Source: Cafeteria roenbergensis (Eukaryota; Sar; Bigyra; Bicosoecida; Cafeteriaceae). Taken from it: a stretch of DNA of 64,000 nucleotides. The stretch lies in assembly GCA_008330645.1 (NCBI GenBank), contig VLTN01000043.1:186001-250000 (forward strand), read 5' to 3'. Positions within the stretch are counted from its first letter, which is position 1. Every line of letters starts with the position of its first letter. Under the pieces are notes generated by a model. It worked only from the letters and a program-made list of their open reading frames with translations, had not been told where the DNA came from and ran no database searches. Position numbers and translations under genes: made by a program. Below are positions 1-11,057 of this stretch, piece after piece.

Positions 1-1829
1 ACACTGGCTTCCAGCGCCAGCCGGATGCACCAGCCACAGTTTGCGCCGGCGGAGATGCTCGCTTCCGGCAACTGAGACGCCTCCAGCGACACGCTGTGGG
101 TCACTGGCGTGCACTCCAGAGGCTTGCGCTTGTCAAATGCCACCGTCTCGCTGGGCGACCCTCCAGCCTCGTCACCAGACGCCAGGCGTGACGTGACGGA
201 GCTTGCCACAGCCTTGGGGGCGGACCCATCACTTGCCTGGTTAGACATTGGCAGGCTCGATCTTGACGCCGTTGATTCCCGGCGGGGCTGGGCTGCCATA
301 CCTGCCGAGCTCAGCAGGTCGTGCTGCGTGGCTTCGTGGCCGATCTGCAGCTGGGTGAGCAGGCGGACTCTGATCGTGAACAGCTCAATCAGCTTGGCGT
401 CGTTCGTCGCCGGGGCGATGAAGTGGACCGGGCCAATCTTGTCGAACAGCCGATACAGCTCCGCTGTGTCCTCGGACGGCGCCTTGGGCGAGCCCAGGGA
501 CAGAGTGGGGAGGCCCTGGACGAAGACGGTAAAGTCGGAGGGCGTGACGTTGTCGTCGTCGAACTGCGCCTGCAGGCTGCGGCGTCGGCGATACAACACC
601 ACCACGCCGAGCACGAAGACCACGCTCCCCAAGCCTGTCCAGGCCGTTTGCGTGGCCTGCAGCTGCTTCCCCCCCAGGCATTGCTCGCCGTCGAATCCAG
701 GCTCGCAGAAGCACACGCCCTGCGTTTGGGGTCGCCACCTCCCCGACGGGGCGGCAAGCGCTCCGGTCGCAGGGTCAGGCTGCGCCGCCAAGCAGATGCC
801 GTGCATGGCGCAGCGCATGGTCAGCTTGCTAATGAAGAACTGGTCAACGGTTACGGGGCACACAGCCAGCGTTAGAGCCAGGCCACCCGACGCTTGGACC
901 TCGCAGTTGTTGCTGGTGCCGGCTGGGCGCTCCAGGGCTGCGGGCCCGTCTTCAACCCGGCGCTCGCAGGTCTCGCCGAACCACCCGTCGTCGCACTGGC
1001 AAAACGACACCTTGACTTCAGATGTCCGCGGGGCTTGCACCGCGTGGCACCAGCCGTGCCCAGAGCAAACTCCTGGGTCTCGTGCAGATCGGTCAACCGG
1101 GCTCGCCACTGCGAGTAGGCCAGGGTGCCAGTACGCGTCGAGGTCGTAAGTGACGTTGCACCAGCCGTCGATGCGCTGGCCCGCAACCCGGGCAGCAGCG
1201 ACACCTAGCTCCACCTTGTCTGCGCAGCTCGGACCCGAGTAGCCAGGGTAGCAGAGGCACTGCGTGGTGACGTTTGCGCATCGCAGATCCGCGGCTGACT
1301 CCTCCAATCCGGCCTCTGACCCTTGGCCGCAAGTCTGCATTGCCCAAACCGGCTCAGACCCGTCCGCTGCTTGCCATCGGGAGCACGCCTGAGCGCAAAA
1401 TCCGTGACCGCTGCAATGGCTCTGGGCCTCGCACGCAGTCCAGCTTGCGTCCCCCGTGTTGGCGATCGACGTCGCTGCGGCCAGGAGGTCGATCGTCCCG
1501 GCTGATGCGTACCGGTCCCCAGACAAAACGTTTTGAACCAGGTTTGGCAGCGTGGCGATTCCCACAACCAGGAACAGCACCGACAGCGACCGAATAAAGT
1601 TCAAGTACAGCACCGTCCCCACCCCTGCGGTGGATGGCGCATGCAAGCTTCGGGCGTCGGGTCGCCTTGCTGCGCACCAAGCGCAAAGACAGTGCTGTGG
1701 CGGCCAGGCGCGCCTTGCAGTCCAGCTGGCCGAGGCAGCCAAGCCGGCCGCGTCCGAGCTCACCCAAATGCCCCAGATTGGCATAGCTGCTGCACAGCAG
1801 CCGCGAGCAGGCCGAGGCGGCCCCCTTCA
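1..1829 (-). CDS. OSCA/TMEM63-like polytopic membrane protein with EGF modules (partial, 3' end off window)
   Basis: I read this by hand as one open frame on the minus strand from 1624 to the left edge, plus an upstream exon ending at 1764 (GTGAGC donor, CCGCAG acceptor, phase 1; intron 1625-1763). Order: a hydrophobic segment (YLNFIRSLSVLFLVVGIATL), then at least three Cys-rich EGF-like modules (for example CSGHGFC, CQCDDGWFGETC and CFCEPGFDGEQC), a second membrane helix (near 590-650) ending in RRRR, then a cytosolic segment with FTVFVQGLP and LYRLFDKIGPVHFI. That segment resembles the RRM-like loop following TM2 in OSCA/CSC1/TMEM63 stretch-gated channels and some anoctamin-like proteins. 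EGF modules between the two helices would lie outside the cell. The start is unresolved: the upstream exon is open at least to the ATG at 1829, and further 5' exons may lie up to about 2270. The family call is by motif only. Confidence 0.6.
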
Positions 1830-2278
1830 TTTGGCTGCCACCCAGAGTACGGTGCCAGGCCGCGTCTGCGTAGGTGCGCCAAGTGGCAACCGGCCCGGAG
1901 CGAAACCTGGGCGCGAGTCCTGGCACCAACGAAACCCTGCCGCAAGGCGCCTGCCCCGTCCTCGTGGCTTCAGCCAAGCGGCTGGTCTCAAGCCCCGCAA
2001 GATCTGTGCAGCTCGGTGAGGCCTCAAGTGCTATTTGGCAGGTGATCGCCCTGCTCTGCTGGCGATGCGCAGTTCTTGGCTGCAGCGCGTGTCGGGGCAA
2101 CAAACTGCCGCCCAGCGTGGGTGTGTCGGCTATGGGCACAAGATTCGAGGCAACATACACGGCACAACGCAGCACTGAAGGCCCTGCCGCGGAGCCGAGC
2201 AGGCGGCAGGGGTGGGGGGCAGGAGCACGCATGGCACGCGGGGGGGAGCTTGCGCAAGGCATGCACGCGACGCGCGGG
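1830..2278. other. Unresolved 5' region of the left-edge gene / 3' flank of the LRR gene
   Basis: This interval should hold the missing first exon(s) of the left-edge membrane protein and its promoter. One minus-strand frame is open through much of it (reading VATWRTYADAAWHRTLGGSQ just before the placed exon). I could not choose a start codon or another splice pair with confidence. Confidence 0.35.
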
Positions 2279-3819
2279 TCAGCCCTTCTTCTTCGCCTTC
2301 TTGGGCTTCTTGACCTTTTTTTCTGCGGCGCCAACAACGGTGGTTCGGTACATCTTGTCCGAAAAGGCCTCCTTAGGAAGCTTGCACGACGGCTTCTTGC
2401 CCTTGGAGGTCACATCAAGGTGCCTCAACGATGCCGACCAGGCCTCCGCAAACTCAGCCTCGGGCTCAGGCAAGCCCTTGAGCTTGCATCCCTTGAGCGA
2501 CACGGCCTCGACGGCCGTCCACGCCTTGAGCGACTCCGGGATGGCCGTCAGCCCAGCATTGTGGTTGCAGTAAAACTCGCGCATGGCTGTGCAAGAACCC
2601 AGCTCCATCGGCAGATCCTTGAGGGAGTTGTTGCTGAGGTTGAGAATTTCCAGGCCGCGGCACGCCCCCACGGAGCTGGGAAGCGCAGCCAGCTTGTTGT
2701 TGTTCAGCCATAGCTGCTCGAGGCGGCCCATGAGCGAGAAGGTTTCAGGGCCGAGGTCCGTCACTGCGTTCCGGCTCAGCCGCAGCACGCGAAGCCGCGC
2801 GCACTCCGACACGCTCGAGGGAACTGCGCCCAGCTTGTTTCCCGAAGCGTCCAGCGTCTCGAGAGACCCCAGGCTGCCAAGCGACGACGGCAGAGCCTCG
2901 AGCTCGTTCTTGGCAACGAGCAGCTGCTTCAGGGCCAGGCAGGAGGTCACTTCGTCTGGGAGGGTCTTGATCTTGTTCTCCCGCAAGTCAAGCACCGTCA
3001 GCCGGGGCCACGCAGCCAGGCACGCGGGGTTGACCTCCGTGAGCGAGTTGCGAGGCGCCACGAACTCCCGGAGCAGCATCATGCCTGCCCACTCGTCTGG
3101 CAGAGCCGTCATTTTGTTGTCGCCCAGGCGAAGCGACTCGAGCTTGCGCAGCTCGCCCAGGACCGCAGGGCCGGGGCCGACGATGAAGTTGGCAGTGAGG
3201 TCCAGCGACACAATGGACCTGAGCGCCGCCAGAGGGGCGAGGGCCGAGCCGACGAGGAGATTGTCGCTGGCGTCCACGCTCACGCACGACTCGATCGTCA
3301 CGGGGTCCTCCACGAGAGTGGCAGGGAGCTCGTGGCAGCGCAGGCCGCTGATGTCGACCTTGCCGCCGGAGCTGGCCGCAGCGGCCGCCTGGAACTCCGT
3401 CAGGTGCTCGGCCACGGCCTCCACCTTGCGCGTGAACTCAAGGTGCTCAATGCCCAGCATCCCGTCCAAGCCATCAACCGGCTCAAACTCGGCGCCAAAG
3501 TCGCGCTGCAGGAGGGAGGCGGCACAAGTGTCGGGTGCGCGACGGCGAACTGGCCAGGTGAGCATGCGGCACACAGAGCCTCTGGCAGCGGAAGAGGGGT
3601 ACCACGCGGTACACTGATGTGGCACCGCCTAACAGCCAGGCGGGGGCGCGCTCCTTGCCGAGCCAGCGGCGCAGCGCGGCGCCGCGAGCGCGAGCGGCAG
3701 CCACCGAATGTGCACACGCGGGAGCGATGGCCGGCACAAAGACTCACCGCAAGAACCTCGGGCTCCTCCTCCTTGCCCTTCTTGCCCTTCTTGCCCTTCT
3801 TGCCCTTGGCCTTGGGCAT
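2279..3819 (-). CDS. Leucine-rich-repeat protein with lysine-rich ends
   Basis: Two exons: 3748-3819 and 2279-3505, with a 242-bp intron (GTGAGT...CTGCAG, phase 0), giving 432 residues. Exon 1 encodes MPKAKGKKGKKGKKG and an acidic stretch. From about residue 90 to 400 there are roughly a dozen 22-24-residue LRRs of the LxxLxLxxNxLxxLP type (for example LTVLDLRENKIKTLP and LEILNLSNNSLKDLP), as in the SHOC2/LRRC40/LRRC57 type of soluble cytoplasmic LRR protein. The C-terminus is again lysine-rich (KKVKKPKKAKKKG). No signal peptide or membrane helix is visible, so it is probably an intracellular scaffold. The ATG at 3819 is chosen because splicing from it restores a continuous frame; an open upstream extension inside the intron reads as junk. 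The partner is unknown. Confidence 0.8.
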
Positions 3820-4199
3820 GGCTCCCGTCGGCCGAGACGGCCCACGCAGGCGGTGCGAGCAGTTGCCGCCGGCTTGGATGGCGCTACTGGGCTCTGCAGG
3901 CGCGCAAATGTTGCCCGGCCCTTAATATTGCAATTGAAGAAGGGCCGGGGCGCTTGCTGCAGCGCCGCGCACGCGCGCCGGCAAGACGTGAGCATCGGCG
4001 GCACGGCAGAAACCCCTTCGCCGGCCCGCACGGGCGACGGCGCTGTGGCCCCGCCCCCGTTGCGATGCCATGGGCTTGCGCAGCGGGCTTCGCAGGGCGG
4101 CCCTCGCAGCGTCAGCGCGCGCCCCGCATTGCACATGAGCATGTCCTCCGCTGCCGCCCATTCATTGTTTTTCTCCCTCGACTAGGTCGCAGCTCCACG
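3820..4199. promoter_or_regulatory. Divergent intergenic promoter region
   Basis: 380 bp separate the LRR gene (minus) from the unknown gene (plus), so this must hold both promoters. It is GC-rich apart from one AT-rich island, TTAATATTGCAATTG, at about 3922-3936. The same AATATT core recurs in other intergenic spacers. No TATA box is obvious. Confidence 0.4.
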
Positions 4200-4973
4200 A
4201 TGGCGTCGGCTAGGGTTGCCAAGCGCGCGCGCGAGGAGGTGGCTGCGGTGGACTCTCCTGCCAAGCAAGCTCGCGCCGATGGAGCCAAGCCCGCAGAAGT
4301 CGTCCCGGAGGGTGCCGCCGCCGCTGCAGCCAGCGACCATGCCGATGCAGCCGATGCCGAGCCGGCCGAGCCCGTCGAGCCGGCCAAGCCCTCGCTTCGG
4401 AAGACGCTGGCGGGGATGAAGGACCTGCCGGCAGAGGAGTGCGCGGCCCTCATCCAGCTCTTTGTCTCGAAGCTCTCCGACGACGCGACCAAGGAGATGC
4501 TCGCCGACAAGAAGGGCGCCTCCCTCAAGCGCGCCAGGGAGTACCTCGACGACGCTGCCACGGCTCTTTGGAAGGGTCTTGCTGGGGTTTCCGACTTGGC
4601 CGCGATCGGCCAGGAAGTCATCAGCAGCGCTCTGGAGACCGCATCGGCACGCCTGGCCGACCCTTCCTGCGGGCGGCTCTGCCGCGCGCGCTGCGCCCGT
4701 GCAATGGGCGTGCTCGTTGGCAGCGGCGCGCTGGCAGGCGACGACGTCCAGACGGCAGTTTCGCGTCTCTCGGCCGCCATGAGCGACTCCGGGCACGTCA
4801 GCTGCGCTCGGTTCGGGGCGGCGGAGGGCGCCAGAATCGCCATCCCTGGCCTGTCCGCCGCCCAGCGCGCCTCGTTCGGCGCCCTGGCGGAAGAGGCCAG
4901 GAAAGGCAAGCTGAGCAAGCCCCTGCGCGCCGCTCTGGACGGCCTCACTAAGGCCCTCGCAGAGGCAAAGTGA
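4200..4973 (+). CDS. Hypothetical alpha-helical protein with N-terminal nuclear-localization-like motif
   Basis: Single exon, 257 residues, ATG at 4200. The N-terminus has KRAREE and an Ala/Glu/Pro-rich low-complexity stretch to about residue 65. The rest is rich in Ala, Leu, Lys and Glu and looks entirely helical, with no membrane segment or signal peptide. The basic KRAR near the start could be a nuclear localization signal. I do not recognise the family. A shared promoter with the LRR gene is likely from the divergent arrangement. The frame upstream of 4200 is open for about 490 bp, but its composition (proline, arginine, cysteine) is that of noncoding GC-rich DNA, so the in-frame ATG at 4200 is preferred. 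Confidence 0.6.
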   Translation: MASARVAKRAREEVAAVDSPAKQARADGAKPAEVVPEGAAAAAASDHADAADAEPAEPVEPAKPSLRKTLAGMKDLPAEECAALIQLFVSKLSDDATKEMLADKKGASLKRAREYLDDAATALWKGLAGVSDLAAIGQEVISSALETASARLADPSCGRLCRARCARAMGVLVGSGALAGDDVQTAVSRLSAAMSDSGHVSCARFGAAEGARIAIPGLSAAQRASFGALAEEARKGKLSKPLRAALDGLTKALAEAK

Positions 4974-5227
4974 GCGACTCCGCGTCTGACGCCGGGGAGA
5001 TGGATTGGTCGTCCCCCCGAGCCCTCTCGGCGAGTGGGGGGCGCAGGGCCCCTGCGGTGCGTGCGTGTGTGGGGAGCGGAGGGGCTTGCAGGCTGGTGCT
5101 GGACGGCTGTCTGCGAGCGCAGCGCAGCGCGGCGCGGCGCGGCGCGCTAGCGGCGAGTGCGGCCAGCGACACAGTGCCGCCCCCCCCCCCCCAGCCGAAG
5201 GAACTGCGACCTCGGTGCGCGCCTCGA

Positions 5228-5285
5228 TGCCTGCCTGCCTGCTTGCCTGGCGGCCTTCCTGCCTGCCTGCCTGGCGGCGGCGGGG
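5228..5285. repeat. TGCC-type short tandem repeat
   Basis: Two runs of CTGCC/TTGCC units separated by GGCGG, in the 3' flank of the gene at 4200-4973. This looks like slippage in noncoding DNA. Confidence 0.7.
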
Positions 5286-5567
5286 GCAAGCAGGAAGGCG
5301 AGTCCTGCTGGCATTGTGTGGGCAAATTTCTGAATGCTTGGGTGCCCCTTAATCCGCCGCCGGTGCTCCGCCGGCCCGGCCCTCACGTGTCACCTGGCGA
5401 CGGGCACGGGGTTGGGCACCGCACAAGTCAGGCGTCGCTGGCGAGGGACCGTGGCTTCGCGTTGGGATGTGCGCGCCCTCAACGAAGGAACGCTCGCAAA
5501 CGCTCACACGCGCCGGCAGGGGGCCCAGCCGACCCCGGGGTCAGAGAGTGACTTCGTCGTGCCAGCG

Positions 5568-5640
5568 CCGCAGCGCAACGCAACGCTATGCAACACAACG
5601 CAACACACCCCAGCGCAACACAACCCAGTGGAGCCAACAC
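5568..5640. repeat. CAACR low-complexity stretch
   Basis: Interspersed CGCAACG, CAACACAACG and CAACACACC units. It is locally richer in A than its surroundings and lies in a convergent spacer. Confidence 0.6.
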
Positions 5641-5680
5641 ACGAAGGGCAACGAAAGCGGTCGGGCCAGCCTGCCGACGA

Positions 5681-5799
5681 TCAGCCCCGGCGAGACGACC
5701 CGCCAGCCCTGCCGCTGGTTCCTGACGGCCCAGCCGCCTTGGCGTCAGGGTGGCCGTCGTCGTCCACGGGAGAGCCGGAGCCGTTGTAAACCTCCACAC

Positions 5800-5830
<31 letters not shown>

Positions 5831-8800
5831 CTCGTCGTCGCCCGCCCCCGCGCCGTCCGATTGGTAAGCCCCACCTGGAACCCTTCCACTCTCCTCCTCA
5901 AGGTCCACCGAGGGGTCCGCCGGGGCCGGGAGCATCGTGCCTGCGGGTAGCCCAGCCGTCATGGTAGACGTCGCCACCGCGCCTGGACGAGCAACGTCCT
6001 TGGTCGCCGGGCCGGGCACAGCCTGCTCGCCCCCGAACGGAACGCGGGCGGACCCGCTGGCAGAGCCACCCGCAGAGCGAGCAGAGCCACCCGCAGGGCG
6101 GGCCGACTCTGCCTGCTGTCCCGCCCGCGACTGCACGGCTGCCGTGCCCGTCGCTCTGGGCGTGGCTTGCGAGGCGTCCCGTGTCTCCGAGGGCAGCATG
6201 GGCTGCGGCTGCACCTGGCGAGCGCTGAGCGGCTCGCCCGGACCGGCCTTTTCAGGCGCCATGCCCTCGTCGGCGGGGTTGATCCGCGAGAAGGGCGCGG
6301 GCGGCGCCAGGTCCGAGTCGCCGTCGTCCTCAGCCTCTGCCCTGGCAAAGAGCGCACGCTTCCGCTTAGCGTCCTTGGCCGCCTCCGACGGGCCCATCAC
6401 CAGCTCTGGGGCAAACTCGTCCGGGACGAGGACGTCGTTGGAGTCGAGCAGAGCCAGCACGCGGTCGCGAAGGTCCTGGGGAGAGAGATGCGTGGCCCGG
6501 TCCGGGATGAGGCTGCGCTGGAAGGACACTTCCACGGCCAGGATCTGCGACAGCTGCGCCGAGTACGTCATCACCATCCGCGGTTTCACGCCGCTCCAGC
6601 GCGTGGCGAAGTCGTCGTCCTCGATCCAGGATACCACAACTCTGTCACCCTCCGGCCCGAGGTCCCAGCTGGTGTTGAGCACGGTGCGGATGGCGAGGAA
6701 CTTGTCCAGCCGGGCCTGGTTCATGCTCTGCCTGATCTCCAGCCGCACCGTCACGGTGTCCTGCAGCTCGCGCCTGGCCCGCCTGTTGTACCGGTACGCC
6801 ATGAACCAGGTCATGGCCGCCAGCAGGAGGAACGAGAGCAAGAACCACACCATCGGCCCGCGCTCGATCAGCGCCTGGTACACGGACCGGAACCAGTCCG
6901 TGTCGGCCACGGACCAGGTGCCGACAAGCCTGTCCAGGCAGGCAAAGGCGAAGAGTGACATGAGAATCCACTGCAGCCACTCGAGCGCGTACACCATGCG
7001 AGCCATGTTCGGCGACCCCGCTGCTTCCCGCAGAGCCACAACATGGGTCTCAAGCGACCCCATCACGTCCCGGTCACGAGACTCGGCAATGTGCTGCGCC
7101 TGCCGCTGCGTGACGGACAGCTCCTGCCCGGTTTCGCGCACGTACTTGCCGATGTCCGTGACTCGCCGAGCCATCTCCGACTGCAGCTGCGGCAGAGCCA
7201 ACCTGTCGTACAGAGCCCTGCCCGCAGCGGTGAGCGGCGGCTCCGGGATCTCCGTCGAGAGGAGCGACTCCTCCATGAAGGACACGATCTTCTCGAGGAG
7301 CAGCACTCTCCGCTCGAGGGTTGGGAGCCGCGCCGACGCTTCCTTCAACAGGAGGGGGTCACGCCTGGAGAGGCGGCACTGGGACGCCGTGGCGCGGATG
7401 TCGTCCTGCACGACGGAGACCACGCTGAAGAGGTTCTGGGCGAAGGCGTCCATGGACATGAGCTGCACATAGGAACACAGGAGGGGCTCGTACGTGCGGC
7501 TGTTGGGGCCGGCCAGCAGCAGCCCGTGGGACCCGAACACCAGCGTGTCGCTGTCGGAGATGCCGTACGCGGCCCGCGTGTCGCCAACCACCTGCTTGAG
7601 CTCGTTTTCATATTCGCCCTTGTCCAAATATTCCTCAGCCTGGAGGTGCGGGACGATTTCGTTGGCCACGATGAGGCTGACCTTGGCCCGGTTGGCGGAG
7701 TCCCCGCGGTAGACGAAGTCGAGGGCGCGGCGCTGGGCGGGCGAGAGGAGGGGCTCCACGATCTCGCTCGAGTCCGTTTGGACGTCAACGAGGAGCCGCG
7801 AGAGGTGGTCGAGGGAGATGGCGTCCTTCACGCGGTCCATCACCGCCTCCAGCTGCAGGCCGTAGAAGCAGGCGCCGTTGGCGTTGATGCTCACGCCAAA
7901 GGTCTCAATCTGCACGATGCCGTCGGGCTCCGGGAGCTGGATGTCGGCCTCCAGGTTCACGTGGCCCGCTAGGCTGTAGTCGAGGATCTGAACGGCGGTG
8001 AGGCCCGGATCCATCCTGAAGTCGGCCCGGGACGCGTCATCCTGCACCGCTGCCGTGTAGAACCCCCCGAGGACCCGCTCAGGGCTGCCCATGGTGAAGT
8101 TGAGGCTGACCATCTGGTTGCTGCCGAACGGGACGTACTCGCCTACGATAATGCTGACGCTGCTGAGAGTGATGATCTCCTCCAGGTCGTCCCGGATGGT
8201 GCCCGCAGCAGAGGAGGTGCACTCGTGAACGCGGTGCGCGTTCGAGAGGGTGGGGCGCCCTCCATGACGCAGGCACGCCGGGATGTAGGCCGAGGACACG
8301 TACGATACCTCTTCGATCGCCAGCACAGAGCTCTTCTTGCGGAAGCCCCCCGGCACCGGCAGGCCCTCCTCGTCCGCGGCTGCCAGCCAGAAGTCCGACC
8401 CGTCAAAGTCCACTACCATGAGCGCCCTGGACGGCGACCTGGCGAAGGACTCGACCGCGCTTCGGTCGTACTCGTCAATGCCTCGGATCACCTCCAGCCC
8501 CCGCCGCGAGATCTGGTACATGGTGACCGGCAGGTGATCGCGCGACGACACCTTGAGTCCGTTGACCAGCTTCTCCTCCCTGAGGTAGTCCAAGTCGCTC
8601 TTTCCTTCCTGAGAGACGTTGAAGAACATGCGGCGACCGTCCACGACCTCCGGGCTGGGAGCGTAATCGTAGTCCAGCGCCTGGGCCACCACGCCCTCGT
8701 ACACCAGTACCATGATGCTCTGGTGGCGCGCCCAGCGCTCGGTGTCGTCGGCCGTCAGGGCCGGGCGAGAGTGCAGGTGGATGAGCCAGAGCAGCCGCTG

Positions 8801-8896
8801 CTGGTTCTCCGTCAGCCCGACGTCCTCCTCCAGCACGCTGTCGTCCTCGGACGCACCGTCATCGTAAAGCCCTTTGGACTGCGGCAAGCCAAACAT
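5681..8896 (-). CDS. Large orphan membrane protein with two C-terminal-half TM helices
   Basis: 1071 residues from the ATG at 8896. The first roughly 600 residues look globular, with no motif I recognise. They are followed by a helical region, then two hydrophobic segments with a short loop: LEWLQWILMSLFAFACLDRL and MVWFLLSFLLLAAMTWFMAY (about residues 625-700). The last 200 residues are low-complexity, with repeated GGSA units and an acidic run (DEEDEDEDEDE). There is no signal peptide, so it is probably an internal-membrane protein with both ends in the cytosol. A GCAG acceptor directly follows the first six codons, and a GTGAGA donor lies right after ATG GCT at 9355-9360. A 6-bp first exon (M-A joined to SKGLYDDG, intron 8879-9354) is therefore a real alternative to the start given. 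I do not recognise the family. Confidence 0.65.
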
Positions 8897-9927
8897 CGGG
8901 TGGGGGAGGGGGCGCGTGGGCGGGCAGTGCGGGCGGCACGGGCGGCCGAGCAGGGATGCAAAGGCGTGAGCGGGGCAGCCGGGCAGGCCTCTCTGCAATC
9001 CCCCACAGGCAAAACCATCCCACCTGCGCCACCCCCTGCGGCTGCGATCGGACGCTTCGATCCCGTGACGGCGCCGCGCGCCCGTGGAGGCGAGGGGCAG
9101 CGAGTGGTCGCGGCTGCAGCACGTGCCCAACGGCACCCGACGCGCGTTGGTCGGCCACGCGGAGAGCAAGGACAGCCCCAGCGCCCCCCCGGCCCTGCCC
9201 AGGGGCAGAGCGCCAAGAGCCCGAGACTGGGGCCACGTGGGCACGCGGTCTCGGCGGCGGCTGCTAGCTGGGGCGCGGCCAGCGCGCGGCAACTGAGCAG
9301 CAGAGGGACGCCGCGGGCCTCCCCCCCGCCCCCCGCAGCGAGCGGTGCTCTCACAGCCATGCAGACCCGGGCGTGAGCGGCGCGCGGCAGCCGGGCGGCC
9401 TGCCTGCTGGCCCGAGCTCGAGTGGCCCGCCTCGCGCCGTCGTGCCCTCCGTCCCGCGAGGCGCCGGGCGTGAGCGATTGGCGTTCGGGCAAGCAGAGCC
9501 AGGGCGGGCCACGCTCGCTGCGCAAGGCGTGCCCCCAAAGGGCGGCAGACGGTCCACACCCAGGCGGTATGGGGCCGAGAGCACGAACGCGCTGCTGCAC
9601 GGCTGCGCCGGGCGCGTCGTTGAGGGGGGCGATTTGGGCTGCGCAATCGCCGCACATGGGCTTTTGGTTGTACTCGGGGCGGCTGTCGCGGCTGCAGCGA
9701 GCGCAGGTCCCCGCGCCGGCGCCCTGGGCAGCGTGAAGCCGGGCTTGCTTGGCCCGCGGCAAGCCTGCGTCTCGGTCGGGCCCGGCCCGCGCTCGCAGCC
9801 GGGCGGCAACCGCAGCGCCGCCGATCGCGGTCGTGTTTCGCGATCCGGAATGCTCTGCCGCTCTGCCGGCGGATCGCTGCCGGACAGGTGTGCTTTGCTC
9901 GACAATTCGCCACCAGATTCGAGAGCC
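8897..9927. promoter_or_regulatory. Divergent spacer between the orphan membrane protein and p23
   Basis: About 1 kb, strongly GC-rich and open in several frames on both strands. It must contain the p23 promoter and the 5' region (possibly a first intron, 8879-9354) of the minus-strand gene. I see no convincing gene in it. Confidence 0.4.
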
Positions 9928-10759
9928 ATGGCAGCCGCCAAGACCGACTTCCCCCCCGTGACCTGGGCCCAGCGCAAGGACAGCGTGTTCATCACCATCG
10001 CCCTTGCCGACGTCAAGGACGAGAAGATCACCCTCGAGGGCGACAAGCTCGAGTTCAGGTGAGCGAGCCACGCGCTCTGGCGCGAAGACCGCCGCCCCGC
10101 TGGCCGGCACCGCGGCGCTAGCCGCCACCCCGCCGCGCCGCAAGTGCTCCCGGTTCTCCCGTATCGCAGCGGCAAGTCCGGCGGCAAGGACTACGCCATC
10201 ACCCTCGAGTTCTTCAAGGAGCTCGACCCGGCGGCTGAGGTGAGGCTTCATTCGGCCACGTGTTCCGCGCGCGCGGCGCGGCCCCGTCGCTGCCAGCCCG
10301 CAGCCCGCCCCCCAGCGGTTCGCCATGAGCGTTGCACCCCCTTGGGCCGGAGGGCGGCTTGCAGGCCCCGCTTCGTGGACCTCGCCGCGCGAGTGGCGCA
10401 GCACCACAGTTCCGCCGGAGCCGTGCCACTTGCTTGCACGCGGCGTTTTCCGCCGCTTGCTTCCAGGCCGCCCCCACCCGCAACTCGCTTGCCTTCCCCC
10501 GCCGTGTCTGTTACCTGTCTCTATCCCACCGTCTGCAGGAGAGCAAGTACAGCGTGATGCCCCGCGAGGTCCACTTCCACGTGATGAAGAAGGAGACCGA
10601 CGAGGAGTACTGGCCGCGCCTGATCAAGGACAAGGCTCTTGCCAAGAGCCACACCAAGATCGACTGGTCCCGCTACATCGACGAGGACGACGAGGCCGAG
10701 GCTGGAGGCTTCGACACCTCCGGCATGGGCGGCGGCATGAACTTCGCCAACATGATGGG

Positions 10760-10850
<91 letters not shown>

Positions 10851-10906
10851 GGTGGCGAGGGCGGCATGCCCGACCTGAGCGCCCTGATGGCCCAGATGGG
10901 CGGCGC

Positions 10907-10940
<34 letters not shown>

Positions 10941-11057
10941 GAGGGTGACGAGGGCGACAGCGACGACGAGGGCGACCTCCCGGACCTCGAGGGGGATGCC
11001 CCCGCCGAGGCTGCGGCGGCCGAGGGCGATGGCGAGGGCGAGGAGGCCTCCGAGTGA
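9928..11057 (+). CDS. p23/Sba1-type Hsp90 co-chaperone
   Basis: Three exons: 9928-10058, 10170-10239 and 10539-11057. Introns are GTGAGC...TCGCAG (phase 2) and GTGAGG...CTGCAG (phase 0); the product is 239 residues. The CS domain (about residues 8-115) begins PPVTWAQRKDSVFITIAL and ends with the p23 signature YWPRLIKDK and KIDWSRYIDEDD. p23 binds the ATP-closed Hsp90 dimer in the cytosol and slows client release. After the CS domain comes a Gly-Met repeat region (GGMGGMGG..., about 13 units) and an acidic tail. The tail is a normal p23 feature; the long GGM run is not usual. The start fits because the CS fold begins within ten residues. The gene converges with the importin-like gene. Confidence 0.93.
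10755..10858 (+). repeat. GGCATGGGC coding repeat in p23
   Basis: A nearly perfect 9-bp repeat encoding Gly-Gly-Met, about a dozen copies with one or two silent changes (ggt for ggc). A shorter second block lies at about 10904-10945. Confidence 0.85.

Larger units (their letters stand above)
4974..5680. other. Convergent intergenic spacer with simple repeats
   Basis: 707 bp between two genes that end toward each other. It contains a C10 run near 5178, a TGCC/TTGCC repeat (5228-5285) and a CAACR low-complexity stretch (5568-5640). No gene or RNA is recognisable. Confidence 0.6.

Noticed and set aside
9640-9708. Minus-strand zinc-ribbon-like string (CARC...MCGDC) between the orphan gene and p23
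   Set aside because: It looks protein-like, but I find no start codon upstream in the spacer and no GTGAG donor after it, and its flanks read as noncoding. It could only be an exon if transcript data supported it.
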